64,000 bases of DNA, taken from Oceanidesulfovibrio indonesiensis (GTDB lineage Bacteria > Desulfobacterota > Desulfovibrionia > Desulfovibrionales > Desulfovibrionaceae). Below the pieces are notes generated by a model that made no database searches, had not been told where the DNA came from, and was given only the letters and a program-made list of their open reading frames with translations. Both the position numbers and the translations under genes were made by a program. The stretch covers positions 248,001 through 312,000 of the forward strand of contig NZ_QMIE01000001.1 of NCBI RefSeq assembly GCF_007625075.1. The letters run 5' to 3'. Numbering within the stretch: the stretch's first letter is position 1; every line of letters starts with the position of its first letter. Of this stretch, positions 1-9,561 are shown one piece after another.

Positions 1-171
1 GGCTACGGCGGCCCATGTCCGCCGTCCGACACGCACCGGTACTACTTCACGCTATACGCTGTGGAAGACACGCTGCACTTTGCCGAACCGCCCACCAAAC
101 AGGATGTGCTCGACGCCATCGAGGGCAAGGTGGTGGACAAGGCCCAACTCATGGGCACGTATACACGCTGA
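1..171 (+). CDS. PEBP family (YbhB/YbcL-like) protein, 3' end only
   Basis: The first frame is open from the window edge and stops with TGA at 169-171, leaving the last 56 residues of a protein. The fragment reads GPCPPSDTHRYYFTLYAVED and ends in DKAQLMGTYTR. The GPxPPxxxHRYxFxLYA block and the ALMGTYxR-like tail are the C-terminal signatures of the phosphatidylethanolamine-binding protein / Raf-kinase-inhibitor-like family (bacterial YbhB, YbcL). Members are about 150-190 aa; their biochemical role in bacteria is unsettled. The gene converges on cbiK across a 118-base gap. The start and the N-terminal two thirds lie outside the window. Confidence 0.85.
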   Translation, partial: GYGGPCPPSDTHRYYFTLYAVEDTLHFAEPPTKQDVLDAIEGKVVDKAQLMGTYTR

Positions 172-289
172 CTAATGATGTGAACAGGGCAGTCCCTCTG
201 CTCAACACTGGGGGGCGCTGCGCCCTGTGTCCCGGAAGGGGGGCGAGGATCAATGATCCCCGTTATGCAGAGGCATGAGCGGAAGATTC

Positions 290-1081
290 TCAGGCATCGA
301 GTTCGGTCACGGCCGATTCGAGGTGTTCGATCCAGATGTCGGCGAGGCCTTCGTTCTCCACGGCCCCGCGCATGATCGGGATGCAGGAGAAGCCTGCGGC
401 TTCGATGCGGGATTTCCATGAATCGGGGCCGGCGCCTGCCATGTCTCGCTGCACGTGGGCGCCCACCACGGCCAGCAGGGGGACGAGCCAGATTGTGGCG
501 ACATGTTCCTTGCGCAGGTCCGCCAGCAGCGGTTCCAGGGACTGAATACCCTCCAGGGTGCCGAGTCGCACAAGCGGGTCGCGGGTGGTCAGGGCGGCGG
601 CGAGGCGGTCGTAGGCCGCGTCGCCATGGTGCCAGGTGCCGTGCCCCATGATGAGCACAGCCTCGCCCTCGCTGCGTTCCGTCGGCAGATGCCGGATGAT
701 GGCGTCGGCTGTATTGTCTACATCCGTCTCGCAGGCCAGGAGCGGCGCGCCGAGTGTTGCGCGGCGGATGACGCCGTCCTCCACGGCAGTCATGACGGCG
801 CGCTCCATGTCCTCGAATTCCTTGCCGGGGATCACATGCAAAGACTGCACTGCCACGGTCTCGAACCGCTCAAAGCCGATGCGGGCGATGGCCTTGCTCA
901 CGGAATCGGTTTTTTTGCCTTCGCCGGCAAGTCGTTCGCGGATGAGGCCGGATGTAAAGGCCCAGCGCACGGGGCGTCCCGGGAATGCCTGGCGGACCTT
1001 GGTCTCGAACACGGCGAGGATGCGGTGCGCCTGGGGTTCGCTGGAGCCGAAGGCGGCCAGGAGGATTGCCGAGTTGCTCAT
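290..1081 (-). CDS. cbiK: Sirohydrochlorin cobaltochelatase CbiK (cytoplasmic type)
   Basis: The 263-aa product is a class II chelatase that inserts cobalt into sirohydrochlorin in the anaerobic cobalamin pathway; in sulfate reducers it may also supply the siroheme/heme branch. The ATG at 1081 opens MSNSAILLAAFGS, the usual LxxxFGS beginning of the family, so the upstream extension is not used. Metal-binding histidines are visible as H147 in GHGT and H209 in VVGAHVQRDMAG, close to the H145/H207 pair known from Salmonella CbiK, and an acidic stretch (E88, E90) follows PGK. There is no signal peptide, which distinguishes it from the periplasmic CbiKP form. It is divergent from the CheB-CheR fusion gene. 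Confidence 0.93.
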   Translation of the reverse strand: MSNSAILLAAFGSSEPQAHRILAVFETKVRQAFPGRPVRWAFTSGLIRERLAGEGKKTDSVSKAIARIGFERFETVAVQSLHVIPGKEFEDMERAVMTAVEDGVIRRATLGAPLLACETDVDNTADAIIRHLPTERSEGEAVLIMGHGTWHHGDAAYDRLAAALTTRDPLVRLGTLEGIQSLEPLLADLRKEHVATIWLVPLLAVVGAHVQRDMAGAGPDSWKSRIEAAGFSCIPIMRGAVENEGLADIWIEHLESAVTELDA

Positions 1082-1166
1082 GATGCTCGATCGTAGGCCA
1101 AAGAGGCGATGCCGGCAATACGAATACGGTTGCGGCGGCGGAGTGTGCGAATGGTTCTTGTTTTTC

Positions 1167-1194
1167 TCTACAAAAATTCGTAGATGATTGTAGA
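1167..1194. repeat. Inverted repeat TCTACAA / TTGTAGA in divergent promoter region
   Basis: Seven-base arms at 1167-1173 and 1188-1194 are perfectly complementary around a 14-base AT-rich spacer. The site lies midway between the divergent starts of cbiK (1081) and the CheB-CheR gene (1265), where an operator would be expected. No protein can be assigned to it. Confidence 0.35.
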
Positions 1195-1264
1195 ATGGGA
1201 AATAGCCCGAAAAATACTCGGTCGTTGCCGCGCATGCGCACACAAATCAAGCAAGGAAGCTGAC

Positions 1265-4216
1265 ATGGCCCCACAGGATACGGACAACAAGTCGAACACG
1301 TCGCCGTCCTCAGACAGTCGGCCGGCGGCGGCAAGGCCAGACACGGCAAAGCCGTTCTACATCGTAGGCATCGGCGCGTCGGCCGGCGGGTTGGAGGCGT
1401 TGGAGTCCTTTTTCGACAACATGCCGCTCGGTACGGACTGCGCGTTCGTAATCGTCCAGCACCTCTCGCCGGACTACAAAAGCCTGATGCCCGAGCTCCT
1501 GAACCGGCATACGCAGTTCAAGATACAGCAGGCCGAGGAAGGCATGCGGGTGGAGCCGGGCCACATCTACCTGAATCATCCAAAAAAGAACCTGATCATC
1601 TTCAATGGCACGCTGTTTTTCGCGCCCAAAGAGGACGGACTCAACCTGCCCATCGACATCTTCCTGCGCTCGCTGGCGGATGATCAGGGGGAGAAGGCTA
1701 TCGGCATCATCCTTTCCGGCACAGGCACGGACGGCACCCGCGGCATCCGCGCCATCAAGGAGGCCGGGGGCATGGTGATGGTGCAGGACGAAGAGAGCGC
1801 CCAATTCGACGGCATGCCGCGATCGGCAGTGAGCACGGGCATCGTGGACTACGTGCTTCCGCCGGGGCGCATGCCCGACGAATTGAAGAGCTTCATCGCC
1901 GGCCGGTACTCCCTGGCCAGCAGAGGCGGTCAGCAGGCTCTTGGCTCTGAGGATTCCGTGGCCAAGATACTCGGGATGATCCGGACCAGGACAGGCATCG
2001 ACTTTTCCTTCTACAAGCCCAACACCATCATCCGCCGCATCGAGCGGCGCATGGGCATCAATCAGATCGAGACGGCCGAGGAGTACATCCGGTTCATGGA
2101 GGAGGGGCCCAACGAGGTGCAGACTCTTTTCCGCGAGATACTCATCGGCGTGACCAAGTTTTTCCGCGAACCGGAGGCGTTCGAGGCGCTCAAACAGAAG
2201 GTTTTGCCGGAGATATTCCGGGACCGGCCGGCCAGCGAGCCTGTGCGCATCTGGGTGGCCGGCTGCTCCACGGGCGAGGAAGCCTACAGCCTGGCTGTCA
2301 TCTTCGATGAGTACTGCGAGGAGAACGGGCTGCGCCACGACATCAAGATATTCTCCACGGACATTGACAAGGACGCGCTGGATTTCGCTTCATACGGCGT
2401 CTACCCGGAGTCCATCGTGGCGGACATCTCCATGGAGCGGCTGGCCAGGTACTTCACCAAGAAAGGCGACAGCTACCAGATCAAGTCGCGGATTCGCGAA
2501 CGGGTCATCTTCGCCTACCACAACATCCTCAAGGATCCGCCGTTTGCGCGCACCGACCTCATCAGCTGCCGCAACCTGCTCATCTATCTGCAAACCCCCT
2601 TGCAGAAGCGGGTGTTGAACAACTTCAAGTTCTCGCTCAACCCGAACGGTTTCCTGTTCCTGGGCTCCAGCGAGACGGTCGGCGATTCCTCCTCGTTCTT
2701 CCGTTCCATAGACGTGAAGTGGCGGCTGCTGCAGAACCAGGGCGGCCATGCGCGCATGGACGCGGCCAGAACCATGACCGACGCGCATGAAGCCATGCGC
2801 AGGTTGGACCATCAGCGTCCGGCCGTAGCCGCACCTGTGAGCAAGGAACAAAGGGCCGGGGATTCCGTGCTGGAGGATGTCATCGCCGCATGCCTGGCGC
2901 CGGCCGTGCTCGTGGACGAAAACCGGCGGGTGCAGCATATTTTCGGCGACGTGAGCAAAGTGCTCCATCTGCCCAAGGGCCGCATGAACACGGACATCAC
3001 CCAGATGGCGGTCAAGGATCTCTCCATCCCCCTGGCCACAGGCCTCCAGCGAGCCATGAAGAACATGGAGGAGGTGGTTTACCGGAACATCGGCGTGCAC
3101 GGGAAGAATGGCGAGAGCTCGGTGTTTCATATGGCCATACGCCCCGTTGCTGAGCATGAGCCGGCGCGCTTCATCGTGCTCTTCGAAGAAGGCGGCGCAG
3201 CCGAGTCCGAGGAGAAGGGACAAGCCGTGGAGTACGACCTGGAAGAGCACGCCCAGAAGCGCATCCAGGATCTGGAGCAGGAGCTCCAGTACACCAAGGA
3301 AAACCTTCAGGCCACGGTGGAGGAGGTGGAGACTTCCAATGAGGAGTTGCAGGCGACCAATGAGGAACTCCTGGCCGCCAACGAGGAGTTGCAGTCCACC
3401 AACGAGGAGTTGCAGTCCGTGAATGAGGAGCTCCTCACTGTGAACGCCGAGTATCAGAAGAAGATCGCCGAGCTCACCGAGCTGAACGACGACATGGACA
3501 ACCTCATGGCTTCCACGGGCATCGGCACGCTGTTCATCGATGCGGACCTGTGCGTGCGCAAGTTCACCCAGCCGGCGGCCAGGGTGTTCCATCTCATCAA
3601 GTCGGATATCGGCCGGCCCATCGCGCACATCTCCAACGAGCTGGAGTACGAAGACTTCCACAAGGACGTGGAAACCGTGCTGCGTACGTCGCAGAAGAAG
3701 GAAGCCGAGGTGCGAAGCAAGGACGGCTCCTGGTATCTGGTGCGCATCATGCCCTACCGCACCGGAAGCAAGGAGGTCACAGGAGTGCTGGTCTCGTTCA
3801 TCGACATAACGGACCGCCACCTGGCCCAGCAACAGGCGCAGAACCACCACGAAGAGTTGCTCAAGCTGCTGGAAACCTCGCCGGCTGCGACCATCATGGT
3901 GGGCAAGGACGGGAACATCCGGTTCGTGAACGAAGAAGCCGTCAGGCTCATCGGGCTGGATCGCGAGAAGCTGACTGGCCTGGATATCTTCGATGCCGGA
4001 CTTGGGATGACGGATGCGAACGGCGCCGCCCTTGCACCGGAAAAGAACCCGTTCGAGATGATCAGGCAGAGCAGGGAGCCGCTTTCCGGGCAGACCGTCG
4101 AGTTGCACCCGAACGCCTCGCCCGTCCTGGTCAGCGTTTCGGGCAAACCCGTCATCAGTCAGCGCGGCAGGTTCGAGGGGGCCGTGTTCAAATTCGAGCA
4201 GCTTGCCCGCGACTAG
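1265..4216 (+). CDS. CheB-CheR-PAS fusion protein
   Basis: 983 aa. ATG at 1265 is preceded by AAGGAAG and is preferred to upstream in-frame codons. Domain order: CheB-type methylesterase (about 30-215) with the catalytic triad visible as S39 (GASAGG), H66 (VQHLSPD) and D156 (GTGTDGT); CheR methyltransferase (about 235-495) with FFREPEAF, the SAM loop [13 protein letters not shown] and CRNLLIYL; a long coiled coil built of NEELQxxNEELL heptads (about 675-745); and two PAS domains (about 750-870 and 880-980). There is no receiver domain in front of CheB and no histidine-kinase domain, although relatives of this architecture often carry one at the end. It is probably a cytoplasmic signalling protein working with a separate kinase; the neighbouring hybrid kinase at 4449-6542 converges on it. 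Confidence 0.93.
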   Translation: MAPQDTDNKSNTSPSSDSRPAAARPDTAKPFYIVGIGASAGGLEALESFFDNMPLGTDCAFVIVQHLSPDYKSLMPELLNRHTQFKIQQAEEGMRVEPGHIYLNHPKKNLIIFNGTLFFAPKEDGLNLPIDIFLRSLADDQGEKAIGIILSGTGTDGTRGIRAIKEAGGMVMVQDEESAQFDGMPRSAVSTGIVDYVLPPGRMPDELKSFIAGRYSLASRGGQQALGSEDSVAKILGMIRTRTGIDFSFYKPNTIIRRIERRMGINQIETAEEYIRFMEEGPNEVQTLFREILIGVTKFFREPEAFEALKQKVLPEIFRDRPASEPVRIWVAGCSTGEEAYSLAVIFDEYCEENGLRHDIKIFSTDIDKDALDFASYGVYPESIVADISMERLARYFTKKGDSYQIKSRIRERVIFAYHNILKDPPFARTDLISCRNLLIYLQTPLQKRVLNNFKFSLNPNGFLFLGSSETVGDSSSFFRSIDVKWRLLQNQGGHARMDAARTMTDAHEAMRRLDHQRPAVAAPVSKEQRAGDSVLEDVIAACLAPAVLVDENRRVQHIFGDVSKVLHLPKGRMNTDITQMAVKDLSIPLATGLQRAMKNMEEVVYRNIGVHGKNGESSVFHMAIRPVAEHEPARFIVLFEEGGAAESEEKGQAVEYDLEEHAQKRIQDLEQELQYTKENLQATVEEVETSNEELQATNEELLAANEELQSTNEELQSVNEELLTVNAEYQKKIAELTELNDDMDNLMASTGIGTLFIDADLCVRKFTQPAARVFHLIKSDIGRPIAHISNELEYEDFHKDVETVLRTSQKKEAEVRSKDGSWYLVRIMPYRTGSKEVTGVLVSFIDITDRHLAQQQAQNHHEELLKLLETSPAATIMVGKDGNIRFVNEEAVRLIGLDREKLTGLDIFDAGLGMTDANGAALAPEKNPFEMIRQSREPLSGQTVELHPNASPVLVSVSGKPVISQRGRFEGAVFKFEQLARD

Positions 4217-4426
4217 ATCGCGCTGAGAAACCGCGGGAGTCCATGGACGGGTCTCCGGGCCTCCGCGTTCGTCATCCAGGGGGCGGAGAGCCGACGCGTG
4301 TACGGGGCTCGCTGCGATACCTGCAGCAAAGACGAATCGCTCGTGAACTTCAGCGGTTTTGTGGGGGCGCTTCAAGGCGTGCGGGAACAGGACTTCACCA
4401 AGGATGAGCCGGGCGCCGCGGGATGA
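4217..4426 (+). other. Open frame continuing after the TAG of the CheB-CheR gene
   Basis: After the TAG at 4214-4216 the same frame stays open for 69 codons to TGA at 4424-4426. Its second half, from a GTG at 4298 preceded by GGAGAG, would encode 42 residues beginning VYGARCDTCSKDE. It may be a small protein, a relic of a longer C-terminus, or chance openness of a GC-rich frame. I recognise no domain in it. Confidence 0.2.
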
Positions 4427-4448
4427 AAAGTACGTTGGCGCCCCGCTG

Positions 4449-6542
4449 TCAGGAGCCGCGCTTGTCCAGCAGCTGCTGCACCCGGGCCAGTATGGCGTGG
4501 AGCTCCTTCATGTCCAGGGGCTTGGACAGGTAGAAGTCCATGCCTTTGTCCAGGAAAACTTCCTTGTCGCCTTTCATGGCGTATGCGGTCATGGCCACAA
4601 TGACCGTATCCTGCGGCAGTCCGTCCGAGCCGGCGCGGATGAGCCTCGTGGTTTCCACGCCGTCCAGTTCCGGCATCTGCACGTCCATGAACACGCAGTC
4701 GAAGGGTTGCTTTCGCAGCGCTTCCACCACGGCCTGGCCGTTTTCCACCGCAACCACTTCGTGGCCGATCCTGCTGAGCAACTGTGTGGCGAAGGTGCGG
4801 TTCACGAGGTTGTCTTCGGCGAGCAGAATTTTGAGCGGCCGTGTGCCGCCCGTGGGTTCGATTTCCGTGTCCGTTGATGTGCTGGACCGAGCGGCTTGTC
4901 CAGGCACCTCTTCTACGGGCAGGGAAATGAAGACCGCAGTGCCGCGCTCCATCTCGCTCTCCACGCACAGGGAGCCGCCCATCATCTGCACCAGCCCGCG
5001 AACGATGTTCAGACCCAGACCTGCGCCCTGGTGCTTGCGCGAGTAGGAATCATCCGCCTGAGCAAAGGAATCGAATATGCGGTTGAGGGCCTTGTCCGGA
5101 ATGCCGCAGCCGGTATCCTCCACGGTCAGCAGCAGCCTCGTCCGTTCCGGGGCCGGGCTGATGTTCCAGAGCCCCACCCGCACCTCGCCTCTGGATGTGA
5201 ACTTGATGGAGTTGGCGATAAGGTTGTTGAGAATCTGCCGGAGCCGGCCCTCGTCGCCCCTGATGCGCTTGGGCAGGTCATTGCCCAATGTATAGCTGAG
5301 CCCAACGCGACCGAGAGCGGCCTGGTTTGAAAAGGAATCGGTCACGGATTGCGTCAGTCGCTCCAGATTCACCGGATCGCTGCGCATCTCCATGCGCCCA
5401 GCCTCGATCTTGGAGAAATCCAGGATGTCGTTGATCACGGTGAGCAGGCCTTTGGCCGAATCCATGGCCGTGTGCAGGTAGTTGCGCTGTTCGTCGTCCA
5501 GCCTGGTGGTCAGGGCGAGCTGAAGCATGCCCATGATGCCCGAGATTGGAGTCCGTATCTCGTGGCTCATGTTTGCCAGGAAACGGCTTTTGGCCATGTC
5601 CGCTGCTTCGGCGGCGTTCTTGGCGGCCACGAGTTTCTCGTGAGTTTCCTTGAGTTCGGAAATGTCCTGCACAATACAGATGAAGGCCTTGGGCACGTTG
5701 CCGGACGAGAGGATGGAACTTGCGGTGATGGATACGGGAAACTCGCGCCCCTCTCTGGTCTGGAACGTGGTTTCCAGCTGGGCTTTGCCCCGGGCGATGA
5801 TGCGGCTCAGGTCCCTGCGCAGGGAATCCATCCTCTGCCGGGGCCAGTAGGGGAAAGGCGGGCCGAGGTCGAGCAACTCATCTCGCGGGAAGCCGGTCAG
5901 CCTGCAGAACGCCTCGTTCACGTCCACGTGGAAGCCGCGGTTGTCTACCACCACGATGCCCAGGCCGGCGTTCTGGATGATCGAACGCTGCTGCTTTTCG
6001 GCTTCCTTGAGTTGTTTCTGCGCCTCCGCCACATCGCTGATATCCGTGAGGCTGGCGACGAGCTGGACCGAGTCCTCGCTGCGGTTGAGCAGGCGTACCT
6101 GAAACCGGATGTGCGAGATGTCTCCGGTTTTCGCTTTGAGCCGCAGCTGACGGACCACGCCGGAAGCACCCCGGACGGCGTCGTTCACGGCGGAGAAGAA
6201 CCGGACATGGTCCTGTGCGTCCAGATAGATGACGAGCGGTTTGCGAAGAAGCTTGCCGCAAGGCGCGCCAAGCATGTCCGAAGCGGTGCGGTTGGCCTTG
6301 ATGACGGCGCCTTGGCCGTCGAGCAGCAGATAGCCGCCCGGTGCGGCTTCGAACAGCGTCTCGTATTCGTCCTTGAGCTTGAGGAGCTCTTCCTGCCGTG
6401 AGGACAGCTCTTCGTTCTGGAGCTCCAGTTCGATCTGATGAATGCGCATTTCATGGAGGATCTTGTTCTCCTCGTGCGCGTGGCCGTCCCCGGACTGTCT
6501 GGAAAGGATTTCGAGAGCTTTATTGCGGAGCGTATCGTTCAT
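4449..6542 (-). CDS. PAS-PAS hybrid histidine kinase with C-terminal receiver
   Basis: 697 aa from ATG 6542 (an in-frame TTG lies three codons upstream; no strong ribosome site for either). N-terminal coiled coil (about 20-60), PAS (about 60-170), a second PAS (about 190-310), HisKA with phosphorylatable H327 in MSHEIRTP, HATPase with NSIKF, DTGCGIP and GAGLGLNIVRG, then a receiver with D620 in FMDVQMPELDG and the YLSKPLD lysine. No membrane segment is seen, so it is cytoplasmic. A C-terminal receiver without an HPt domain usually hands phosphate to a separate HPt protein; two orphan HPt genes occur in this window (33977, 40867). Converges on the CheB-CheR gene. Confidence 0.92.
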   Translation of the reverse strand: MNDTLRNKALEILSRQSGDGHAHEENKILHEMRIHQIELELQNEELSSRQEELLKLKDEYETLFEAAPGGYLLLDGQGAVIKANRTASDMLGAPCGKLLRKPLVIYLDAQDHVRFFSAVNDAVRGASGVVRQLRLKAKTGDISHIRFQVRLLNRSEDSVQLVASLTDISDVAEAQKQLKEAEKQQRSIIQNAGLGIVVVDNRGFHVDVNEAFCRLTGFPRDELLDLGPPFPYWPRQRMDSLRRDLSRIIARGKAQLETTFQTREGREFPVSITASSILSSGNVPKAFICIVQDISELKETHEKLVAAKNAAEAADMAKSRFLANMSHEIRTPISGIMGMLQLALTTRLDDEQRNYLHTAMDSAKGLLTVINDILDFSKIEAGRMEMRSDPVNLERLTQSVTDSFSNQAALGRVGLSYTLGNDLPKRIRGDEGRLRQILNNLIANSIKFTSRGEVRVGLWNISPAPERTRLLLTVEDTGCGIPDKALNRIFDSFAQADDSYSRKHQGAGLGLNIVRGLVQMMGGSLCVESEMERGTAVFISLPVEEVPGQAARSSTSTDTEIEPTGGTRPLKILLAEDNLVNRTFATQLLSRIGHEVVAVENGQAVVEALRKQPFDCVFMDVQMPELDGVETTRLIRAGSDGLPQDTVIVAMTAYAMKGDKEVFLDKGMDFYLSKPLDMKELHAILARVQQLLDKRGS

Positions 6543-6624
6543 GAGCAGCAAGGCCGTGGATAGAGAGTAGAAGCTACGATTCTATAGACGACAAGGCGGA
6601 TGAAGACAAGGAGGGATCGAGATT

Positions 6625-7500
6625 TTACTTTCGGGCAGGATCGGGAAAGCAGTTCAGGGTGCTGCGCAGTTGCAGCATGTCTCTCCATCGGGGCACCCAG
6701 TCTCGTCCATGGGCCAGGTCGGGCGAATCCACGATCTCAAGACATGTCGCCCTGCCGAGCGCGTGAAAAAAGGCCTCCGTCGTCTGCGGCGGCACCTGCT
6801 CGTCTCTGCCGCCGCGGAAATGCACCTGCGGCGTGTCGCGCAGCGCGGGCGCCACGTCCACAGGATTGGCCGAAAAGCGCAGCGCCGTGACGTAGTGGTG
6901 CGCGGTCCAGGCGGCGTGGTCCAGGGTGGCGGCTACGGTAATCAGCGAGGCGACGTCCGTACGCAAGGCGGCGAGAAGAGCGGCCATGGCGCCGCCGCCC
7001 GAATGGCCGACCAGGTGCAGCCGTTCTGCCGAGAAACGATTGCGGGCCAGGTCCAGCGCTACGTTCATGGCGTGGATCATGCGCGGGCCGAAGCGGCCCA
7101 GGGTCCAGTCCTCCCGGCTGCATTCACGCCAGGCTTCCGGGTCGGACCGGCCCACGAACTGGCAGGGTCTGGCGAGGTACAGGACGTTGGGTGCCGGATC
7201 CTCCATGGCCAGCATGAGGGCCAGAGGAGATTCGGGTGTGGGGTTTGGCGAGACCCTGTTCCGTGTGAGATACGGCCGGCCGTCTCCCTGGATGTAGACC
7301 ACGAGGTCCCCCCCGCGGCCCTGGTTGTGGAAGCCTGTGAGCAGATACTCCCCGGCGTCGAACGTCACGCGCTGGAAATCGCGGGCTCCCGCAAAAGATC
7401 CTGCCCGTTCCAGGCTTCGCTCCCAGCGCGCGGCGCAGCCGCCGAGCAGCACGAGGAGGCACGCCAGGAGCGCCGTCGTTCGGACTGCTGATGCGGCCAC
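6625..7500 (-). CDS. Putative lipoprotein of the alpha/beta-hydrolase fold
   Basis: 291 aa, GTG start at 7500, three bases after the stop of the preceding gene, so translational coupling is likely. The N-terminus has a lipoprotein signal (LLACLLVLLGGC, lipobox LGGC). The nucleophile elbow is GHSGG in LHLVGHSGGGAMAALLA, and a late DxxHGRDW supplies a possible acid/histidine pair, so a serine hydrolase (esterase or peptidase-like) is likely. The substrate is unknown. It is co-directional with, and downstream of, the Lys/Pro/Glu-rich gene 7504-9258; whether this is functional linkage or mere proximity cannot be told. Confidence 0.72.
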   Translation of the reverse strand: MAASAVRTTALLACLLVLLGGCAARWERSLERAGSFAGARDFQRVTFDAGEYLLTGFHNQGRGGDLVVYIQGDGRPYLTRNRVSPNPTPESPLALMLAMEDPAPNVLYLARPCQFVGRSDPEAWRECSREDWTLGRFGPRMIHAMNVALDLARNRFSAERLHLVGHSGGGAMAALLAALRTDVASLITVAATLDHAAWTAHHYVTALRFSANPVDVAPALRDTPQVHFRGGRDEQVPPQTTEAFFHALGRATCLEIVDSPDLAHGRDWVPRWRDMLQLRSTLNCFPDPARK

Positions 7501-7503
7501 GCG

Positions 7504-9258
7504 TCAGAACGGTTTGTCGAACGCGCCCAGGGTGATTTTCTGGCGCTTGCCGACGCCGCCGCTGCGTTGTTCCAGCTGCTGGACGCGGTGGCTGAGCTCG
7601 CTGCCTTCGAGAATGCGCCAGTGGGCCTCGATGAGTTCGTGCAGCATCCTGGCCTGCTGGGGGTCGAGTTCGCCGAGGGATACGGCGCGGATGACGGCCT
7701 CGCTCGCCTGGAGGATGTGCTCCTGCGTGTCCAGCGGCGGCAGATCGATATGCAGCCGGTACTCCTCGGCCGGCGCGAGGACACGTTCGATGCACAGGGT
7801 CAGCGCCTGAACGTCGCCCTCCAGAGCCTTGGAGATGACGGCGTCGGCCAGCGCGTCGGCTTTGTCCATGAGCTTCTGGCGCATCATGGCGGAGGAGGGG
7901 GCCTCCAGGGATACTGCGCTGGGGTCCTGAATCTCGGGAACGCTCTCCGTCGCGTGACCACCGCTCGTCCTTTCCACGGGAGCCTCCTTGGCAGCCTGGC
8001 GCGGCTTGTTGGCGGAAATGGTAAGCCCGGATTTGATGGGCCCGGAAGAGGTGAAGTATCCAGTGTTGGAGAGCATGTCGCGATACTCGCCGTGTTGTTG
8101 CTCCTTCCCCGTGTCAGTGGTTCGCGCCGGTCCGGGTTTGGGCGCTTCCGGAGACGTATTGGGAGCGAGCTCGCCCTCCCTGGAGGAAACACGCTTGCCG
8201 ATGGCCTGTCTGAGCTTGTCCAGGTCAACGCTTGGTGCGCCGGCAGGGGCTCCGGCGGCAGGTGGCGTTTTTTGGGGCTCCGGTTCTTTGGGGCTTTCAG
8301 CGTCCATGCCGGCCGGCTCCTTGATGCCTGGAGGAACACCTATGGACGGCTGCCGGGAAAGATCCGGAGTGCCGAGCATGTCAGTTTCCGCGCCTGATAT
8401 GGGCGATCTGCTCGAAGAAAAGTCCGGCGAGTCCGTCCTGGTGGTTGATGGGGGCGTCGGTTCGGCGACTTTCCCTGCATCCGGTTTTTTTTCGTCTTCC
8501 AGCTCAAGCTTCGGCTCGGGCTTTTTGGTTTCGGTCTTGGGCTCAGGCTTGGGTTCCGGCTTTTTCTCCTCGTCCTTGGGCTCTGCCTTTTTTTCTTCGG
8601 CCTTGTGCCCGGACTTCGATTCGGCCTTTTGGTCTTCAGGCTTCTCCCCGGCCGTTTTTTCTACGGATTTGGGCTCGGGCCTGGAGTCTGTCCTGCTCTC
8701 TTCGGCCTTGGTTTCAGCTTTCGGCTCAGGCTTCTTCTCCTCGGCTTTGTCTTCGGCCTTCTTTTCCTCAGGCTTTGGCTCGGGCTTCTTGCCCGTATCC
8801 TTTTGCTCCGGCTTTTTCTCGTCGGCCTTGGTTTCGACCTTTGGCTCAACTTTCTTTTCCTCGCCCTCCTGTTCAGCTTTCCTGCCCTGGCTTTTGGGCT
8901 CCGGCTGTTTTTCCTCAGGCTTGGACTCGGCTTTTTTTGCCACAGCTTTGGGCTCGGGCTCAGTCTTGGGCTCGGCCTTGGGTTCCGGCTTTTTCTCTTC
9001 CGCCTTGGCGGGTTCGGGCTTTGGCTCAGGCTTTGTTTCTGGCTTGGGTTCTTCGGGTTTTTTATCCTTTGCCTTGGCTGCGGATTCTTCTTGCTCGGAC
9101 AGACGAGCCATCTCCTCCCAGGAAGCGCGATCTTCGTCAGTGAGTTCGTTTTCCCACACTTCTCGCGCTGCACCTGCGAGGATGCTTTTGTCTACTTTGT
9201 ATTCCTTGCTGAATACTTCGGTAAAGTAATCGAAGCCGTTGCGATACTTGGCGCTCAT
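7504..9258 (-). CDS. Large Lys/Pro/Glu-rich low-complexity protein with conserved ends
   Basis: 584 aa from ATG 9258 (GGAG ten bases upstream; upstream in-frame codons lack a site). Residues 1-62 are an ordinary folded-looking domain (MSAKYRNGFDYFTEVFSKEY). Residues about 66-262 are almost wholly K, P, E and A in repeats such as KKPEPKAE and EEKKPEPK. A Ser/Pro-rich stretch follows. Residues about 458-565 form a helical domain beginning MMRQKLMDKADALADAVI, with KALEGDVQAL and a GELDPQQARML helix. From memory this resembles the tail of small proteins annotated DUF5681; not checked. No signal peptide or membrane segment. Divergent from 9562-13278, which has the same vocabulary. Function unknown; a DNA- or partner-tethering role is only inference. 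Confidence 0.75.
   Translation of the reverse strand: MSAKYRNGFDYFTEVFSKEYKVDKSILAGAAREVWENELTDEDRASWEEMARLSEQEESAAKAKDKKPEEPKPETKPEPKPEPAKAEEKKPEPKAEPKTEPEPKAVAKKAESKPEEKQPEPKSQGRKAEQEGEEKKVEPKVETKADEKKPEQKDTGKKPEPKPEEKKAEDKAEEKKPEPKAETKAEESRTDSRPEPKSVEKTAGEKPEDQKAESKSGHKAEEKKAEPKDEEKKPEPKPEPKTETKKPEPKLELEDEKKPDAGKVAEPTPPSTTRTDSPDFSSSRSPISGAETDMLGTPDLSRQPSIGVPPGIKEPAGMDAESPKEPEPQKTPPAAGAPAGAPSVDLDKLRQAIGKRVSSREGELAPNTSPEAPKPGPARTTDTGKEQQHGEYRDMLSNTGYFTSSGPIKSGLTISANKPRQAAKEAPVERTSGGHATESVPEIQDPSAVSLEAPSSAMMRQKLMDKADALADAVISKALEGDVQALTLCIERVLAPAEEYRLHIDLPPLDTQEHILQASEAVIRAVSLGELDPQQARMLHELIEAHWRILEGSELSHRVQQLEQRSGGVGKRQKITLGAFDKPF
8783..8812. repeat. 30-base exact inverted copy of 10719-10748
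   Basis: This stretch is the exact reverse complement of 10719-10748. In the two divergent low-complexity genes it encodes the shared peptide PEQKDTGKKP. Identity at the nucleotide level, despite freedom at wobble positions, points to duplication or gene conversion between the genes. Confidence 0.85.
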
Positions 9259-9561
9259 AAGTCCGTATCTCCGCTGCGTTCTGCGTGTCTGTTGGTCAGT
9301 CGACCATCCGGGATTCCGCCACGAGGCGACCCTAGCACGTCCCTTTATCATGAGCAATTGCCCGGGATTAACATCGACGGCCTGGATGTGCGCCAGTTCC
9401 GGCCGTCCGGGGGGCAATTCATGCCGAAAATGCCATAACCATTGAAAATAGCATGGTTTAGGGGTTGTTAACTCTTGCGCGGATGTGATACAAGATTTTC
9501 ACATAGGTGTGTCCGTGTATTTATTGCGTGATCAACAGCCTCTTTCGCAGGCGCATACAAC
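9259..9561. other. Divergent intergenic region of the low-complexity gene pair
   Basis: About 300 bases separate the starts of the two divergent genes. The half near 9562 is AT-richer (about 9430-9540) and holds a TTGTTA hexamer near 9467 followed after 16 bases by GATACA, a poor match to a sigma-70 promoter. I see no convincing operator or structured RNA. Confidence 0.4.

Noticed and set aside
3290-3460. Tandem NEELQxxNEELL coding repeats considered as a possible DNA repeat array
   Set aside because: The periodicity is the heptad of a coiled coil within the CheB-CheR-PAS protein and is typical of this family.
2390-4375. Long minus-strand frame (661 codons) opposite the CheB-CheR gene
   Set aside because: It is the antisense of a well-defined coding region; composition is His/Gly/Leu/Val-rich shadow sequence with no motif or ribosome site.
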